From Frateuria_A sp049727805 (GTDB lineage Bacteria > Pseudomonadota > Gammaproteobacteria > Xanthomonadales > Rhodanobacteraceae), in NCBI RefSeq assembly GCF_049727805.1, contig NZ_JBCNYA010000024.1:1-64000 (forward strand): a stretch of 64,000 nucleotides of DNA, read 5' to 3'. Positions 17,911 to 25,962 of this stretch are shown here, one piece after another. The notes beneath the pieces were generated by a model, which had not been told where the DNA came from, did no database searches, and worked only from the letters and a program-made list of their open reading frames with translations. Each line of letters opens with the position of its first letter. Position 1 is the first letter of the stretch. Made by a program: the position numbers and the translations under genes.

Positions 17911-18640
17911 CCAGGACAACGCCGCCTACGTGCCGGGCTTCCAGTACTACGAGGACAACATCCGGCTGTTGCGCGCGGGGCTCGCCCAGATGCTGCGGCG
18001 TACCGCGCATCTGGACGGGTTCTCGCTGCTCAGTCTCGGCGTCGGCCACCGCTACACCGTCAAGGGCCTGATCGAGGGCCTGGGTGATCGCCTCGCGCGC
18101 TACGTCATCGTCGAGGGCTCGTCTGACATCATCGAACTGTTGTGCCGGGAAGTGACGTTGCCGCCACAGGTGCGGATGGAGCAGGCCTACTTCGAGGAGT
18201 TCGAGACCGGCGAACGCTTCGACGTCATCGAGATGGGTTTCGTGCTGGAACACGTCAACGATCCGGAACTCGTGCTGCGGCGCTTCCGCCGCTTCCTGGC
18301 GCCCGGCGGCCGCATGATGGTGGCCGTACCCAACGCCGATTCGCTGCATCGCCTCATAGGGCACGCCGCGGGGTTGCTGCCGGACGTGCACGACCTCAGT
18401 GCTGCAGACGTGGCGCTGGGCCACCGGCGCTATTTCGATCCGCGCTCGCTGGAGGCACTGCTGGCTGCCTGCGGCCTCGAGGTGGTCGGTCTCGCCGGGC
18501 TGATGCTCAAGCCGCTGACCACCGCCCAGCTCGCCTCGCTGGGACTCGACGCGAAGGTCGTCGACGCGATGGACGAGGTCGGTTTCGGGCTGCCGGAAAT
18601 CTGCAACGCGATCTTCGTCGAAGCCAGGCCATGCGATTGA
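17900..18640 (+). CDS. SAM-dependent methyltransferase (class I)
   Basis: A 246-aa protein with a methyltransferase fold: LLSLGVGHRYT as motif I, VIVEGS as the acidic strand-2 end, and FDVIEMGFVLEHVNDP as motif IV and its following helix, then LAPGGRMMVAVPN. This pattern is typical of small-molecule or sugar methyltransferases in glycan clusters. It overlaps both neighbours (11 nt and 10 nt). The acceptor is unknown. Confidence 0.8.
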   Translation: MLIDQDNAAYVPGFQYYEDNIRLLRAGLAQMLRRTAHLDGFSLLSLGVGHRYTVKGLIEGLGDRLARYVIVEGSSDIIELLCREVTLPPQVRMEQAYFEEFETGERFDVIEMGFVLEHVNDPELVLRRFRRFLAPGGRMMVAVPNADSLHRLIGHAAGLLPDVHDLSAADVALGHRRYFDPRSLEALLAACGLEVVGLAGLMLKPLTTAQLASLGLDAKVVDAMDEVGFGLPEICNAIFVEARPCD

Positions 18641-20271
18641 ACGTCGCCGTCGTCGCCGGCGGCGGCTTTCAGGGACAGGGCATTGTGGAGGCGATCCACG
18701 CCATTCCGGAGGCGCGCGCGATCATCGTCGACAGCACGGCCGATGCGATCGGCGAGCTGCTCGCCGATCATTACGTGCAGGCGCCTCCGCTGGAGCCGCC
18801 CGAGCCGTTCGACGAGTTCCTGCTCGAGCTGGTAAGCGCCGAGCGCATCGATCTGGTAGTGCCGGCCACCCAGCGCGAACTCCGGCGCTTGGCGCTGGGC
18901 GCCGCGCGCCTGCGGCAGTCCGGCGCCCGCGTGGCGGTGTGCCCGCCGGCGCTGCTGGACGTGCTGCTCGACAAGCAAGCGTTGTATGGCGCGCTGGCGC
19001 AGGCAGGGCTGCCCGTGCAGGCGCTCGTCGAGCTTGGCCCTGCGGCGCCCTTTCCGCTGTTCGGCCGTCCGCGTTCCGGCTGGGGCGGGCGGGGCAACCT
19101 GCGGCTCGATGCGCCCGAGCAACTGCATGCCGCTGGCAGCGAGGCGTTGGCGCACTCGCATGCCTGGGTACGTTTTCTCGAACACTTCGATGAGTTCTCG
19201 GCGGATTTCGCGATCGACTTCGAAGGACGGTTCTCGCCGGTGACCCTGCGCCGGCGCGTGCGCACCTCGGGCGGGTTTGCGGTGGTCAGCCAGAGTGTCG
19301 ACGATGCGGACGCCCTGGCGGTGGTGCAACGCCTGGGCGACTGGCTGTGCCAACAGGACGCGTGCGGCCTGTTCAACGTCCAACTCCTGCGCACGCCCGA
19401 TAACCAGGTGTGGCTGTCGGACATCAACCCGCGCCACGGCACCTCCGGGGGCCATGCGCTGGCCGAAGGCAACAACCTGGTCGCATTCCTGTTGGGCCAG
19501 CCCGGCGCGCGCGCTCGTCGTGCGGTGCGCACGTTCAGGCCGCTGCGCCAGCAGGCCGTGCCGCTGCTGCCGGGCACCGTTCGCGGCCTGGTGTTCGACC
19601 TGGACGACACGTTGCTGGACCACAAGCAATGGATGCTGGACCGGATGGCACTGGCCTCGCGCCAACTCGCCGACCAGGTCGCGCCCGATGTCTTGCTGGC
19701 ACAGACCTACGTGGCGCTGGAAGAGGGCGAGCATGCGCGGCTGATCGACGTGGTTGCCGCGGGCGTCGGTCGCGTGGACCTGCGCGACCAGCTGCTTGCC
19801 GCCTATCGGGCGTCGGTTCCGGCGCAAGCCGTGTTGTACCCGGACGTGCTGGACGTGCTGGGCAACCTGCGTCGGCAGGGCTTGCGCCTGGCGCTGCTGA
19901 CGGACAATCCGCCAGCCTCGCAGCGCGCCAAGATCGCTGCCGCGCCAGGCCTCGCCGAGGCCTTCGACGTGGTGGTCTTCACCCGCGAGCACGGCGCAGA
20001 GAAGCCGGCCAGGGCCGCGTTCGACATGGCGGCCGCGGGCATGGGCCTGGCACCTGACGAACTGGTCATGGTCGGCGACAATCCCGCGCGCGATGCGATG
20101 GGGGCGATTGCCGCCGGCTTCGCTTCGTGCCTGCTGGTCCAGCGCGGAGGCGGCCGCTTCCAGATCCACGAGGAGCTGTTCGCGCGTTGTGCCCCCGACG
20201 TGGCTGCCCGCACCTGGGCTGCGCCCGACCTGCGGGTGCTGCCGCTGGCCATGCGACTGGCCGCGACCTGA
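18631..20271 (+). CDS. ATP-grasp domain fused to a HAD-superfamily phosphatase
   Basis: A 546-aa two-domain protein. Residues 1 to about 295 form a CarB-like ATP-grasp module: N-terminal Rossmann-type fold (VAVVAGGGFQGQG), phosphate loop (FPLFGRPRSGWGGRG) and metal site DINPRHG (264-270). Residues about 318-546 are a HAD hydrolase with FDLDDT (D323, D325), LLTDN, the conserved Lys in EKPARAAFD, and VGDNPARDAMGA. ATP-grasp enzymes join a carboxylate to an amine or thiol via an acyl phosphate; HAD proteins remove phosphate. The fusion implies consecutive steps on one intermediate. It overlaps the methyltransferase by 10 nt. Confidence 0.82.
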   Translation: MRLNVAVVAGGGFQGQGIVEAIHAIPEARAIIVDSTADAIGELLADHYVQAPPLEPPEPFDEFLLELVSAERIDLVVPATQRELRRLALGAARLRQSGARVAVCPPALLDVLLDKQALYGALAQAGLPVQALVELGPAAPFPLFGRPRSGWGGRGNLRLDAPEQLHAAGSEALAHSHAWVRFLEHFDEFSADFAIDFEGRFSPVTLRRRVRTSGGFAVVSQSVDDADALAVVQRLGDWLCQQDACGLFNVQLLRTPDNQVWLSDINPRHGTSGGHALAEGNNLVAFLLGQPGARARRAVRTFRPLRQQAVPLLPGTVRGLVFDLDDTLLDHKQWMLDRMALASRQLADQVAPDVLLAQTYVALEEGEHARLIDVVAAGVGRVDLRDQLLAAYRASVPAQAVLYPDVLDVLGNLRRQGLRLALLTDNPPASQRAKIAAAPGLAEAFDVVVFTREHGAEKPARAAFDMAAAGMGLAPDELVMVGDNPARDAMGAIAAGFASCLLVQRGGGRFQIHEELFARCAPDVAARTWAAPDLRVLPLAMRLAAT

Positions 20272-20278
20272 GTCTCCC

Positions 20279-20980
20279 ATGCGCGTCGCCATCATCCAGT
20301 CCAACTACATCCCCTGGAAGGGTTACTTCGACATCGTCCGCGACGTCGACACGTTCGTGTTCCTGGATGACGTGCAGTTCACCGTGCGCGATTGGCGCTC
20401 GCGCAACCGCGTCAAGACCAAGGATGGCCTGAAATGGCTGACGGTGCCGGTCGGTTCGGATACCCGGCGGCTGATCCACGAGGTGGCGATACCCGGCGAC
20501 AGCTGGCAGCGCGACCATTGGCGGATCATCGAGCAGAACTACGGCAGGGCGCCGTTCTTCGGCCACTACCGTGAGTTGTTCGAGGATTTCTACCTCGGCC
20601 ACCGTTGGACCAACCTGTCGGCGATGAACCAGTACCTCACGCAGCGGATCGCGCGCGAGTGCCTGGGCATCACCACGGCGTTCCGGGACTCGCGCGAATT
20701 CGAGGTGCAGGGCCGCAAGCTGGATCGCCTGCTCGACCTGGTCAGGCAGACCGGCGCCACCCATTACCTGTCCGGTCCCTCGGCGCGCGACTACATCGAC
20801 GACGCGCGCTTCGAGGAGGCCGGCATCGCACTGGCGTACAAGGATTACTCGGGCTATCCGGAATACCCGCAGCTGTATCCACCGTTCGAGCACGCGGTAT
20901 CGGTGCTCGATGTCCTGTTCAACGTCGGCCCCGATGCCCCGCACTATTTGTGGGGCTGGCGCGAAGGAACGAATCGATGA
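20279..20980 (+). CDS. WbqC-like family protein
   Basis: A 233-aa protein with the WbqC signature (PF08889): start RVAIIQSNYIPWKGYFD, then FLDDVQFTVRDWRSRN and WLTVPV. Members occur in O-antigen, capsule and secondary-metabolite clusters. Their reaction is not settled, and aminoacyl/acyl decoration of sugars has been considered. The ATG at 20279 is 7 nt after the fusion gene; its TGA overlaps the SMR gene (ATGA). Confidence 0.85.
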   Translation: MRVAIIQSNYIPWKGYFDIVRDVDTFVFLDDVQFTVRDWRSRNRVKTKDGLKWLTVPVGSDTRRLIHEVAIPGDSWQRDHWRIIEQNYGRAPFFGHYRELFEDFYLGHRWTNLSAMNQYLTQRIARECLGITTAFRDSREFEVQGRKLDRLLDLVRQTGATHYLSGPSARDYIDDARFEEAGIALAYKDYSGYPEYPQLYPPFEHAVSVLDVLFNVGPDAPHYLWGWREGTNR

Positions 20981-21333
20981 GCTACCTCTTCGTCGCCTTG
21001 ACCATTCTGTTCACCGTCTACGGCCAGCTCGTGCTGAAGTGGCAGACCAGCCTGGTGCCGCCCCCCGGCGAAGGTCACCTGGCGGCCTACGTGGTGGGCA
21101 TGCTGCTGCGGCCCTGGGTACTCAGCGGACTGGCCGCCGCGTTCCTCGCGTCCGCCTGCTGGATCGCTGCCGTTTCGCGGTTCGAGTTGAGCAAGATCTA
21201 TCCGTTCATGGCGCTCAATTTCGTCGGCGTCGCCGTGCTTGCCGCGCCGTTGTTCGGCGAGCCTCTGTCCACGCCGAAGCTGGTCGGGCTGGTGCTGGTA
21301 GTCGTCGGGCTGATCGTGACCAGCCATGGTTAA
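20977..21333 (+). CDS. SMR/ArnE-F-like four-helix membrane carrier
   Basis: A 118-aa protein with four membrane helices and the SMR/EamA pattern: YGQLVLKW in helix 1 and RFELSKIYPFMALNFVGV leading into helix 3. In polysaccharide cassettes such proteins (ArnE/F-like) flip undecaprenyl-phosphate sugars, which is the likely job here by context. It is coupled upstream (4-nt overlap) and downstream (8-nt overlap). Confidence 0.8.
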   Translation: MSYLFVALTILFTVYGQLVLKWQTSLVPPPGEGHLAAYVVGMLLRPWVLSGLAAAFLASACWIAAVSRFELSKIYPFMALNFVGVAVLAAPLFGEPLSTPKLVGLVLVVVGLIVTSHG

Positions 21334-22900
21334 GCCGATGTCCGCGGCTGTGGCATCGTTCTCGCTGCGCAAGCTGCTGCTCGCCAGCGTGCTGCTCGGC
21401 GCAGGCCTGGCCTGGCTGCTTTACCGGGCCAACCGCGCCTTCGGCGATTTCTTTGCCGACGAGGGTTACCTCTGGTACGGCGTCCAACGCGTGCTGGCCG
21501 GCGAGGTGCCGCTGCGCGATTTCATGTCCTACGAGATCGGACGCTACTACCTGGTCGCCGCGCTGCTGGCGCCATTCGGGGCGAACGGGTTGCTGGCCCT
21601 GCGGGCGGCGCTGGCGGTGTTCGCCGGCCTGAGTCTGGCGCTGTGCACGGGCGTGGTCGGCTACCACTGGAGGGAGTCGCGGGTATCGCGGCTGATCCCC
21701 GTGGCGGTGCTGTTCGCGCTCTGGCTGGTGCCGCGGCACAAGGTGTTCGACATTGCGATTTGCGCGGTCCTGGTTCTCGCCGTCTACCGGCTGTTCCTGC
21801 GGCCGGGCGCGAGCCGGTGCTTCCAGTGGGGCCTGGCGGTGGGCATCGCGGCCGTGATCGGTCAGAACCATGGCTTCTACGGGCTGCTTGCCAGCGTGCT
21901 GGCGTTCGCCTGGCTTTGGCGCGCGGAACGTGCGGCGCCGCGGCTGTCCTGGCTGGCGGCGTGCGCCGCAGGCGTGGTCGTGGGCTACCTTCCGGTGCTG
22001 GGCTTCGCGCTGTTCGTGCACGGGTTCGCGCAAGCCGAATGGAGCGCGCTGCATTACCTGCTGGTCGAGTACAAGGGCACCAACCTGCCGTTGCCCGTGC
22101 CGTGGCCCTGGCTTACCTGGCCGCGTTGGCCAGCGATCGGCTGGACGCAAGCGCTCGGTTCGCTGTTCTTCGTCGGCCTGCCCGTCGCGCTGGCGGCTGC
22201 GGGCCTGCGGCTGTGGCGGCGCGGTGACCGCGCAGGTTCCCCCCTGGCTGCTGCTGCGTGGGTGATCGCACTGCCGTATGCCAACGTGGCTTTTTCGCGG
22301 GCGGATATTTCCCATCTCGCTCAGGCGCTGCTTCCCTTCCTGCTGCTGGGGTTGGCGCTCTTTGCGCCGGCCAGCCGAAGCGGCATACGGCGGCTGGCTG
22401 TTCCCGTGCTGCTCCTGCTCGTTTCGCTGCCGGTCGCTTTGGTGTTGCAGCCGCGCCATGCCGCGCTGACGGCGCAAGCTGATCTGCAACAGGTGGAGGT
22501 GCTCGGCGACAAGGTCATGGTCTCGCGTCGCGCGGCATCGGTGCTGGCGCTGGCTGCAAGCCAGGGAGAGGGTCGCCCCGTCCTGGCCGTGCCGGTCTAC
22601 CCGGGCCTGGATGCGGCGTTCGGGATGCGCTCACCGACCTGGGGCATATTCCCGCTGTTTCCGCGCAAGCCGGATTTCGAGCGCCAGGAGATCGCACGTA
22701 TCGAAGCCGATCCGCCGGCCCTGGTGCTCGTCGCGCAGGGTGGCGTGGACCGCCGGCCCGACCTTGCCTATCCGGCAACGCATCCGCTGACCTACCGGTA
22801 CGTGGTCGACCACTTCGACCGCATCCCGAGTCCGGTGAAGGGTCTGGAAGCCTACGAGGCCAGGACCGGCACCGGTACGGCGACGCCTCCCGTCCGCTAA
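21326..22900 (+). CDS. Polytopic membrane protein, GT-C glycosyltransferase-like
   Basis: A 524-aa protein with about ten to eleven membrane helices. After TM1 the periplasmic loop has FFADEGYLWYG; an acidic DE pair at this place is the catalytic hallmark of GT-C (PMT/ArnT/GT39) enzymes. A soluble C-terminal part of about 130 residues follows the helices. It would transfer the flipped lipid-linked sugar to its acceptor on the periplasmic side. It is last in the six-gene cassette. Its TAA overlaps the TAG of the convergent VOC gene. Confidence 0.75.
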   Translation: MVKPMSAAVASFSLRKLLLASVLLGAGLAWLLYRANRAFGDFFADEGYLWYGVQRVLAGEVPLRDFMSYEIGRYYLVAALLAPFGANGLLALRAALAVFAGLSLALCTGVVGYHWRESRVSRLIPVAVLFALWLVPRHKVFDIAICAVLVLAVYRLFLRPGASRCFQWGLAVGIAAVIGQNHGFYGLLASVLAFAWLWRAERAAPRLSWLAACAAGVVVGYLPVLGFALFVHGFAQAEWSALHYLLVEYKGTNLPLPVPWPWLTWPRWPAIGWTQALGSLFFVGLPVALAAAGLRLWRRGDRAGSPLAAAAWVIALPYANVAFSRADISHLAQALLPFLLLGLALFAPASRSGIRRLAVPVLLLLVSLPVALVLQPRHAALTAQADLQQVEVLGDKVMVSRRAASVLALAASQGEGRPVLAVPVYPGLDAAFGMRSPTWGIFPLFPRKPDFERQEIARIEADPPALVLVAQGGVDRRPDLAYPATHPLTYRYVVDHFDRIPSPVKGLEAYEARTGTGTATPPVR

Positions 22901-23280
22901 TCCCAGCTGTTGAGGTGCGGGCCGAAGCGGTCGCGCTGTTTCCGTATCACGCAGAAGCGGTGCCCGGTGGGCGCCTGCATCACCCACCAGCGCTCCTTGA
23001 CGAAGGCGATCGCGCGGGCGCCGAGATCTTGCAGGCGGGCGACTTCGGCGTCGAGGTCGTCGGTCTCGATGTCCAGGTGCACGCGGCTTTCGTGATCGAC
23101 CTTCTGCAGCAGGATGATCGGCTCGTCGTCGTCCGTGGCGAGTGAGGCATAGCGGCCGTCGCCATCCTGGTCGGCATCCTCGACCGGCTTGCCGAGCGCG
23201 GCGCTCCAGAAGCGGATCGCCGGTTCAAGGTCGTCGAGCTGGCAGTCGAGCACGATGGTGCTCAGGCGGCTGTGGTGCAT
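22897..23280 (-). CDS. VOC family protein (glyoxalase/bleomycin-resistance fold)
   Basis: A 127-aa single-module VOC protein with paired beta-alpha-beta-beta-beta units (LDCQLDDLEPAIRFWSAALGKPV and VHLDIETDDLDAEVARL...GHRFCVI). The metal ligands of true glyoxalases are only partly present, so activity is uncertain. The ATG at 23280 gives the family N terminus. It converges on the GT-C gene with overlapping stop codons (4 nt). Confidence 0.8.
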   Translation of the reverse strand: MHHSRLSTIVLDCQLDDLEPAIRFWSAALGKPVEDADQDGDGRYASLATDDDEPIILLQKVDHESRVHLDIETDDLDAEVARLQDLGARAIAFVKERWWVMQAPTGHRFCVIRKQRDRFGPHLNSWD

Positions 23281-23333
23281 GGGGCGCTCCGGGGCGAGGG
23301 AGACCCAAGCCTGCGCCCGGCGGCGTGAAAAGA

Positions 23334-23358
23334 AAACGGAGCGCCGGGCGCTCCGTTT
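23334..23358 (-). terminator. Intrinsic terminator of the 2-oxoacid dehydrogenase operon
   Basis: An 11-bp perfect stem (AAACGGAGCGC / GCGCTCCGTTT) has a 3-nt loop. On the minus strand it is followed by TTTTCTTTTC, a good U-tract, 51 nt after the E2 stop codon. It also has a CT-rich run on the plus side. Confidence 0.8.
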
Positions 23359-23408
23359 CTTTCTGATCGGCACGGTCGGGACGGATGTCGCCGACCGAGG
23401 CTGCCGTG

Positions 23409-24797
23409 TTACTGCGGCAAGGCCAGGTCGTCCAGCAGCGCCTTGAGGAAGCGCGCGGCTTCGCCGCCGGTCGCGGCGCGGTGGTCGAAGGTCAGGCTGA
23501 TCGGCATGCGCCGGTGCACTTCGATGCCGCCCATCACCGCCACCACGTCGTGGCTGAGCTTGCCGGCGCCGATGATCGCCACGCAGGGCGGCACCACCAC
23601 CGGGGTGGCGTAGCGGCCGGCGAACATGCCGAAGTTCGACAGGCTGATGGTGTAGCCGGACAGTTCCGACGACGGAATCGAGCGGTCTTCCACCTGCGCG
23701 CGCAGGCGCTGGATACCGGCGCGCACGCCGGCGCCGTCGAGCACGTCGGCATTGCGCAGGGCCGGCACGAACAGGCCGTCATCGGTGTCCACCGCGATGC
23801 CGATGTCGACGTGGCGGTGCATGGTGCGCGTGAGGTTCTTGCCGTCGAACCAGGCGTTGAGCGCCGGCACCGTCTTGCAGGCGGTCACGATGGCGCGGAT
23901 CAGGCGCGCGGTGATGTCCTGCTTGCCCAGCCAGGCGTGCAGGTCGGCGTCGTCCACCAGCGTCGTCGGTACGACCTGGGCGTGGGCCTCGGCCATCACG
24001 CGGGCCATGTTGCGGCGCACGCCCTTCAACTGCTCGGGCTGGCCGGTGACGGCCTGCGACGGCGGCGCGGTGCGCACCGGCTTGCCGGCCAGCGAGACCG
24101 GGCCGCGCTGCGGGGCCGGGCCGGGTTCGGGCAGCTCCGGCGCAAGGTGGCGACCGGCCGAAGCCGGCATCGCGCGCGACGGCGCGCCGCCGAGCGGGGC
24201 GCTGCCGTTGGCGGCGGCGTCCTTGACGTCCTTCATGGTGACCACGCCCTCGGCGCCGGTCGGACGCACCTTGGCGATGTCGACCTTGAGCTTCTTGGCC
24301 AGCGCGCGCACGGCGGGCACCGCCTTGACGCCGCCGATGCTCGCGGCCTGCTCGACGTGCACGGTGTTGCCGCTGACCATGGCGCCGACCACGGTGCCTT
24401 CGTCCTCGCGATCCTTACCGCCGGTCTCGACTTCACCGCCCTCGTCGGATGCGACGACCTTGCCGCCGTCGTTCGGTGCGGGACTGCCGGCACCCTTCTT
24501 CGGGCCGTGGTGGTGGCCGGTGGATTCGGCCTCGGCGCGCTGCTTGGCGTTCGGATCCGGCTCGAAATCGGCCAGCGCGGCGCCGGTCTCGATCACGTCG
24601 CCGGCGGCGCCGTACAGCTTGGTCACCTTGCCGGTATAGGGCGAGGGCACCTCGACCACCGCCTTGGCGGTTTCCATCGAGGCCAGCGGGGCGTCGAGCT
24701 TGATCGTGTCGCCGACCTTCACGTGCCATTCGACGATGGTCGCGTCGGGCAGGCCTTCGCCGAGGTCGGGGAGGTGGAACGTCTTGATGTCAGCCAT
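23409..24797 (-). CDS. 2-oxoacid dehydrogenase E2 (dihydrolipoyl acyltransferase)
   Basis: A 462-aa protein. An N-terminal lipoyl domain carries Lys45 in METAKAVVEV, an E3/E1-binding domain lies at about 160-200 (VPAVRALAKKLKVD), Pro/Ala/Gly linkers follow, and the C-terminal acyltransferase domain has His439 in DHRAATGG. The standard motif is DHRxxDG; Thr replaces Asp here. With the E1 genes upstream it forms a pyruvate or branched-chain 2-oxoacid dehydrogenase; the gene order E1a-E1b-E2 without E3 fits the branched-chain type, but substrate cannot be settled. Confidence 0.88.
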   Translation of the reverse strand: MADIKTFHLPDLGEGLPDATIVEWHVKVGDTIKLDAPLASMETAKAVVEVPSPYTGKVTKLYGAAGDVIETGAALADFEPDPNAKQRAEAESTGHHHGPKKGAGSPAPNDGGKVVASDEGGEVETGGKDREDEGTVVGAMVSGNTVHVEQAASIGGVKAVPAVRALAKKLKVDIAKVRPTGAEGVVTMKDVKDAAANGSAPLGGAPSRAMPASAGRHLAPELPEPGPAPQRGPVSLAGKPVRTAPPSQAVTGQPEQLKGVRRNMARVMAEAHAQVVPTTLVDDADLHAWLGKQDITARLIRAIVTACKTVPALNAWFDGKNLTRTMHRHVDIGIAVDTDDGLFVPALRNADVLDGAGVRAGIQRLRAQVEDRSIPSSELSGYTISLSNFGMFAGRYATPVVVPPCVAIIGAGKLSHDVVAVMGGIEVHRRMPISLTFDHRAATGGEAARFLKALLDDLALPQ

Positions 24798-24823
24798 GAG
24801 TGAGCTTCCAAGTTGAATTTGCT

Positions 24824-24859
24824 CCCTCTCCCCTTCGGGGAGAGGGTTGGGGTGAGGGG
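24824..24859. repeat. CCCTCTCCCC/GGGGAGAGGG palindromic repeat
   Basis: One of four copies in the window (320-355, 24824-24859, 58139-58174, 58531-58566). The core is a stem CCCTCTCCCC/GGGGAGAGGG with loop TTC or a variant, followed by a constant TTGGGGTGAGGGG tail. Here it sits between the E1-beta and E2 genes. Confidence 0.8.
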
Positions 24860-24917
24860 CGGGGCTCGCCTAGGACTTCATCGAACTGCTTTCGATGTGC
24901 CCAACCGCAAGCCTTGG

Positions 24918-24977
24918 CCCCTCATCCGCCCTCCGGGCACCTTCTCCCCCATTTTTGATAAGGGATGGGGGAGAAGG
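24918..24977. repeat. GC-rich repeat with stem-loop at the E1-beta 3' end
   Basis: The left part is CATCCGCCCTCCGGGCACCTTC, the same family as repeats at 37669-37842 and 49418-49536. The right part is an 11-bp perfect stem CTTCTCCCCCA (24941-24951) / TGGGGGAGAAG (24966-24976). It ends 2 nt from the E1-beta stop codon and may process or partly terminate the operon transcript. A related stem is at 58637-58672. Confidence 0.7.
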
Positions 24978-24978
24978 A

Positions 24979-25959
24979 TCAAGAAGCGGCCAGCGTGCGC
25001 TTGGCCGCCTCGACCACGCGCTCGGTGCTGGGCAGGTATTTCATTTCCAGGCGGAACAGCGGAATGTGCGTGTCGAAGCCGGTCACGCGCTCGACCGGCG
25101 CGAGCAGGTCGTACATGCATTCCTCGGCCAGGCGCGCGGCGATCTCGGCGCCGAAGCCCGCGGTCTTGGGGGCTTCGTGCACGATCACACAACGGCCGGT
25201 CTTGGCCACCGACTCGGCAATCGTGTCGAAATCCAGCGGGGTCAGCGTGGCGACGTCGATCACCTCGGCGCTGATGCCTTCGGCGGCGAGCGCATCGGCC
25301 GCCTCCAGCGTTTCCTTCACCTGTGCGCCCCAGGTCACCAGGGTCACGTCGGTGCCGTCGCGCAGCACGAAGCACACGTCCAGCGGCAGCGCCTCGCCGT
25401 CGTCCGGCACCTCTTCCTTGTACTGGCGGTAGATGCGCTTGGGCTCGAAGAACATCACCGGATCCGGATCGCGAATCGCCGCCAGCAGCAGGCCGTAGGC
25501 GCGCGCTGGCGAGGAGGGCATCACCACGCGCAGGCCGGGGATGTTGGTGAACAGGTGCTCGTTCGCTTCGGAGTGATGCTCCGGCGCGCGGATGCCGCCG
25601 CCCCACGGGGCGCGCCACACGGCCGGCACCGTGATGCGGCCGCGGGTGCGGTTGCGCAGGCGCGCGGCGTGGCAGGCGATCTGCTCCATCATCGGGTAGA
25701 TGAAGCCTTCGAACTGCGCCTCGGCGACCGGCTTCATGCCCTGGGCGGCCAAGCCAACCGTCACACCAGCAATGGTCGTCTCGTCCAGCGGCGTGTCGAG
25801 CACGCGCAGTTCGCCGAACTTCTCCTGCAGGCCCTGGGTGGCGCGGAACACGCCGCCGTTGACGCCTACGTCCTCACCCAGCACCACGACCGATTCGTCG
25901 TGCGCCATCTCATAGGCGAGCGCCTGGGTGACTGCTTCGATAAGGGTGATCTGTGCCAT
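24979..25959 (-). CDS. 2-oxoacid dehydrogenase E1 beta subunit
   Basis: A 326-aa transketolase-like subunit: GEDVGVNGGVFRAT, LDTPLDETTIAGVTVGLA, the EAQFEGFIYP segment of the cofactor pocket and a C-terminal transketolase domain ending RVTGFDTHIP. With E1 alpha it forms the thiamine-diphosphate heterotetramer that decarboxylates the 2-oxoacid. It lies 3 nt from the E1 alpha gene and is separated from E2 by 181 nt filled with two repeats. Confidence 0.9.
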   Translation of the reverse strand: MAQITLIEAVTQALAYEMAHDESVVVLGEDVGVNGGVFRATQGLQEKFGELRVLDTPLDETTIAGVTVGLAAQGMKPVAEAQFEGFIYPMMEQIACHAARLRNRTRGRITVPAVWRAPWGGGIRAPEHHSEANEHLFTNIPGLRVVMPSSPARAYGLLLAAIRDPDPVMFFEPKRIYRQYKEEVPDDGEALPLDVCFVLRDGTDVTLVTWGAQVKETLEAADALAAEGISAEVIDVATLTPLDFDTIAESVAKTGRCVIVHEAPKTAGFGAEIAARLAEECMYDLLAPVERVTGFDTHIPLFRLEMKYLPSTERVVEAAKRTLAAS

Positions 25960-25962
25960 GAC

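Noticed and set aside
16858..22900. Considered as a prophage serotype-conversion (gtr) cassette
   Set aside because: No integrase, attachment-site repeat or phage genes flank it, and the composition matches the chromosome.
25323..25550. Possible fifth dehydrogenase-operon gene or frameshift in E1 beta
   Set aside because: The E1-beta frame is intact and continuous; the alternative is antisense noise.
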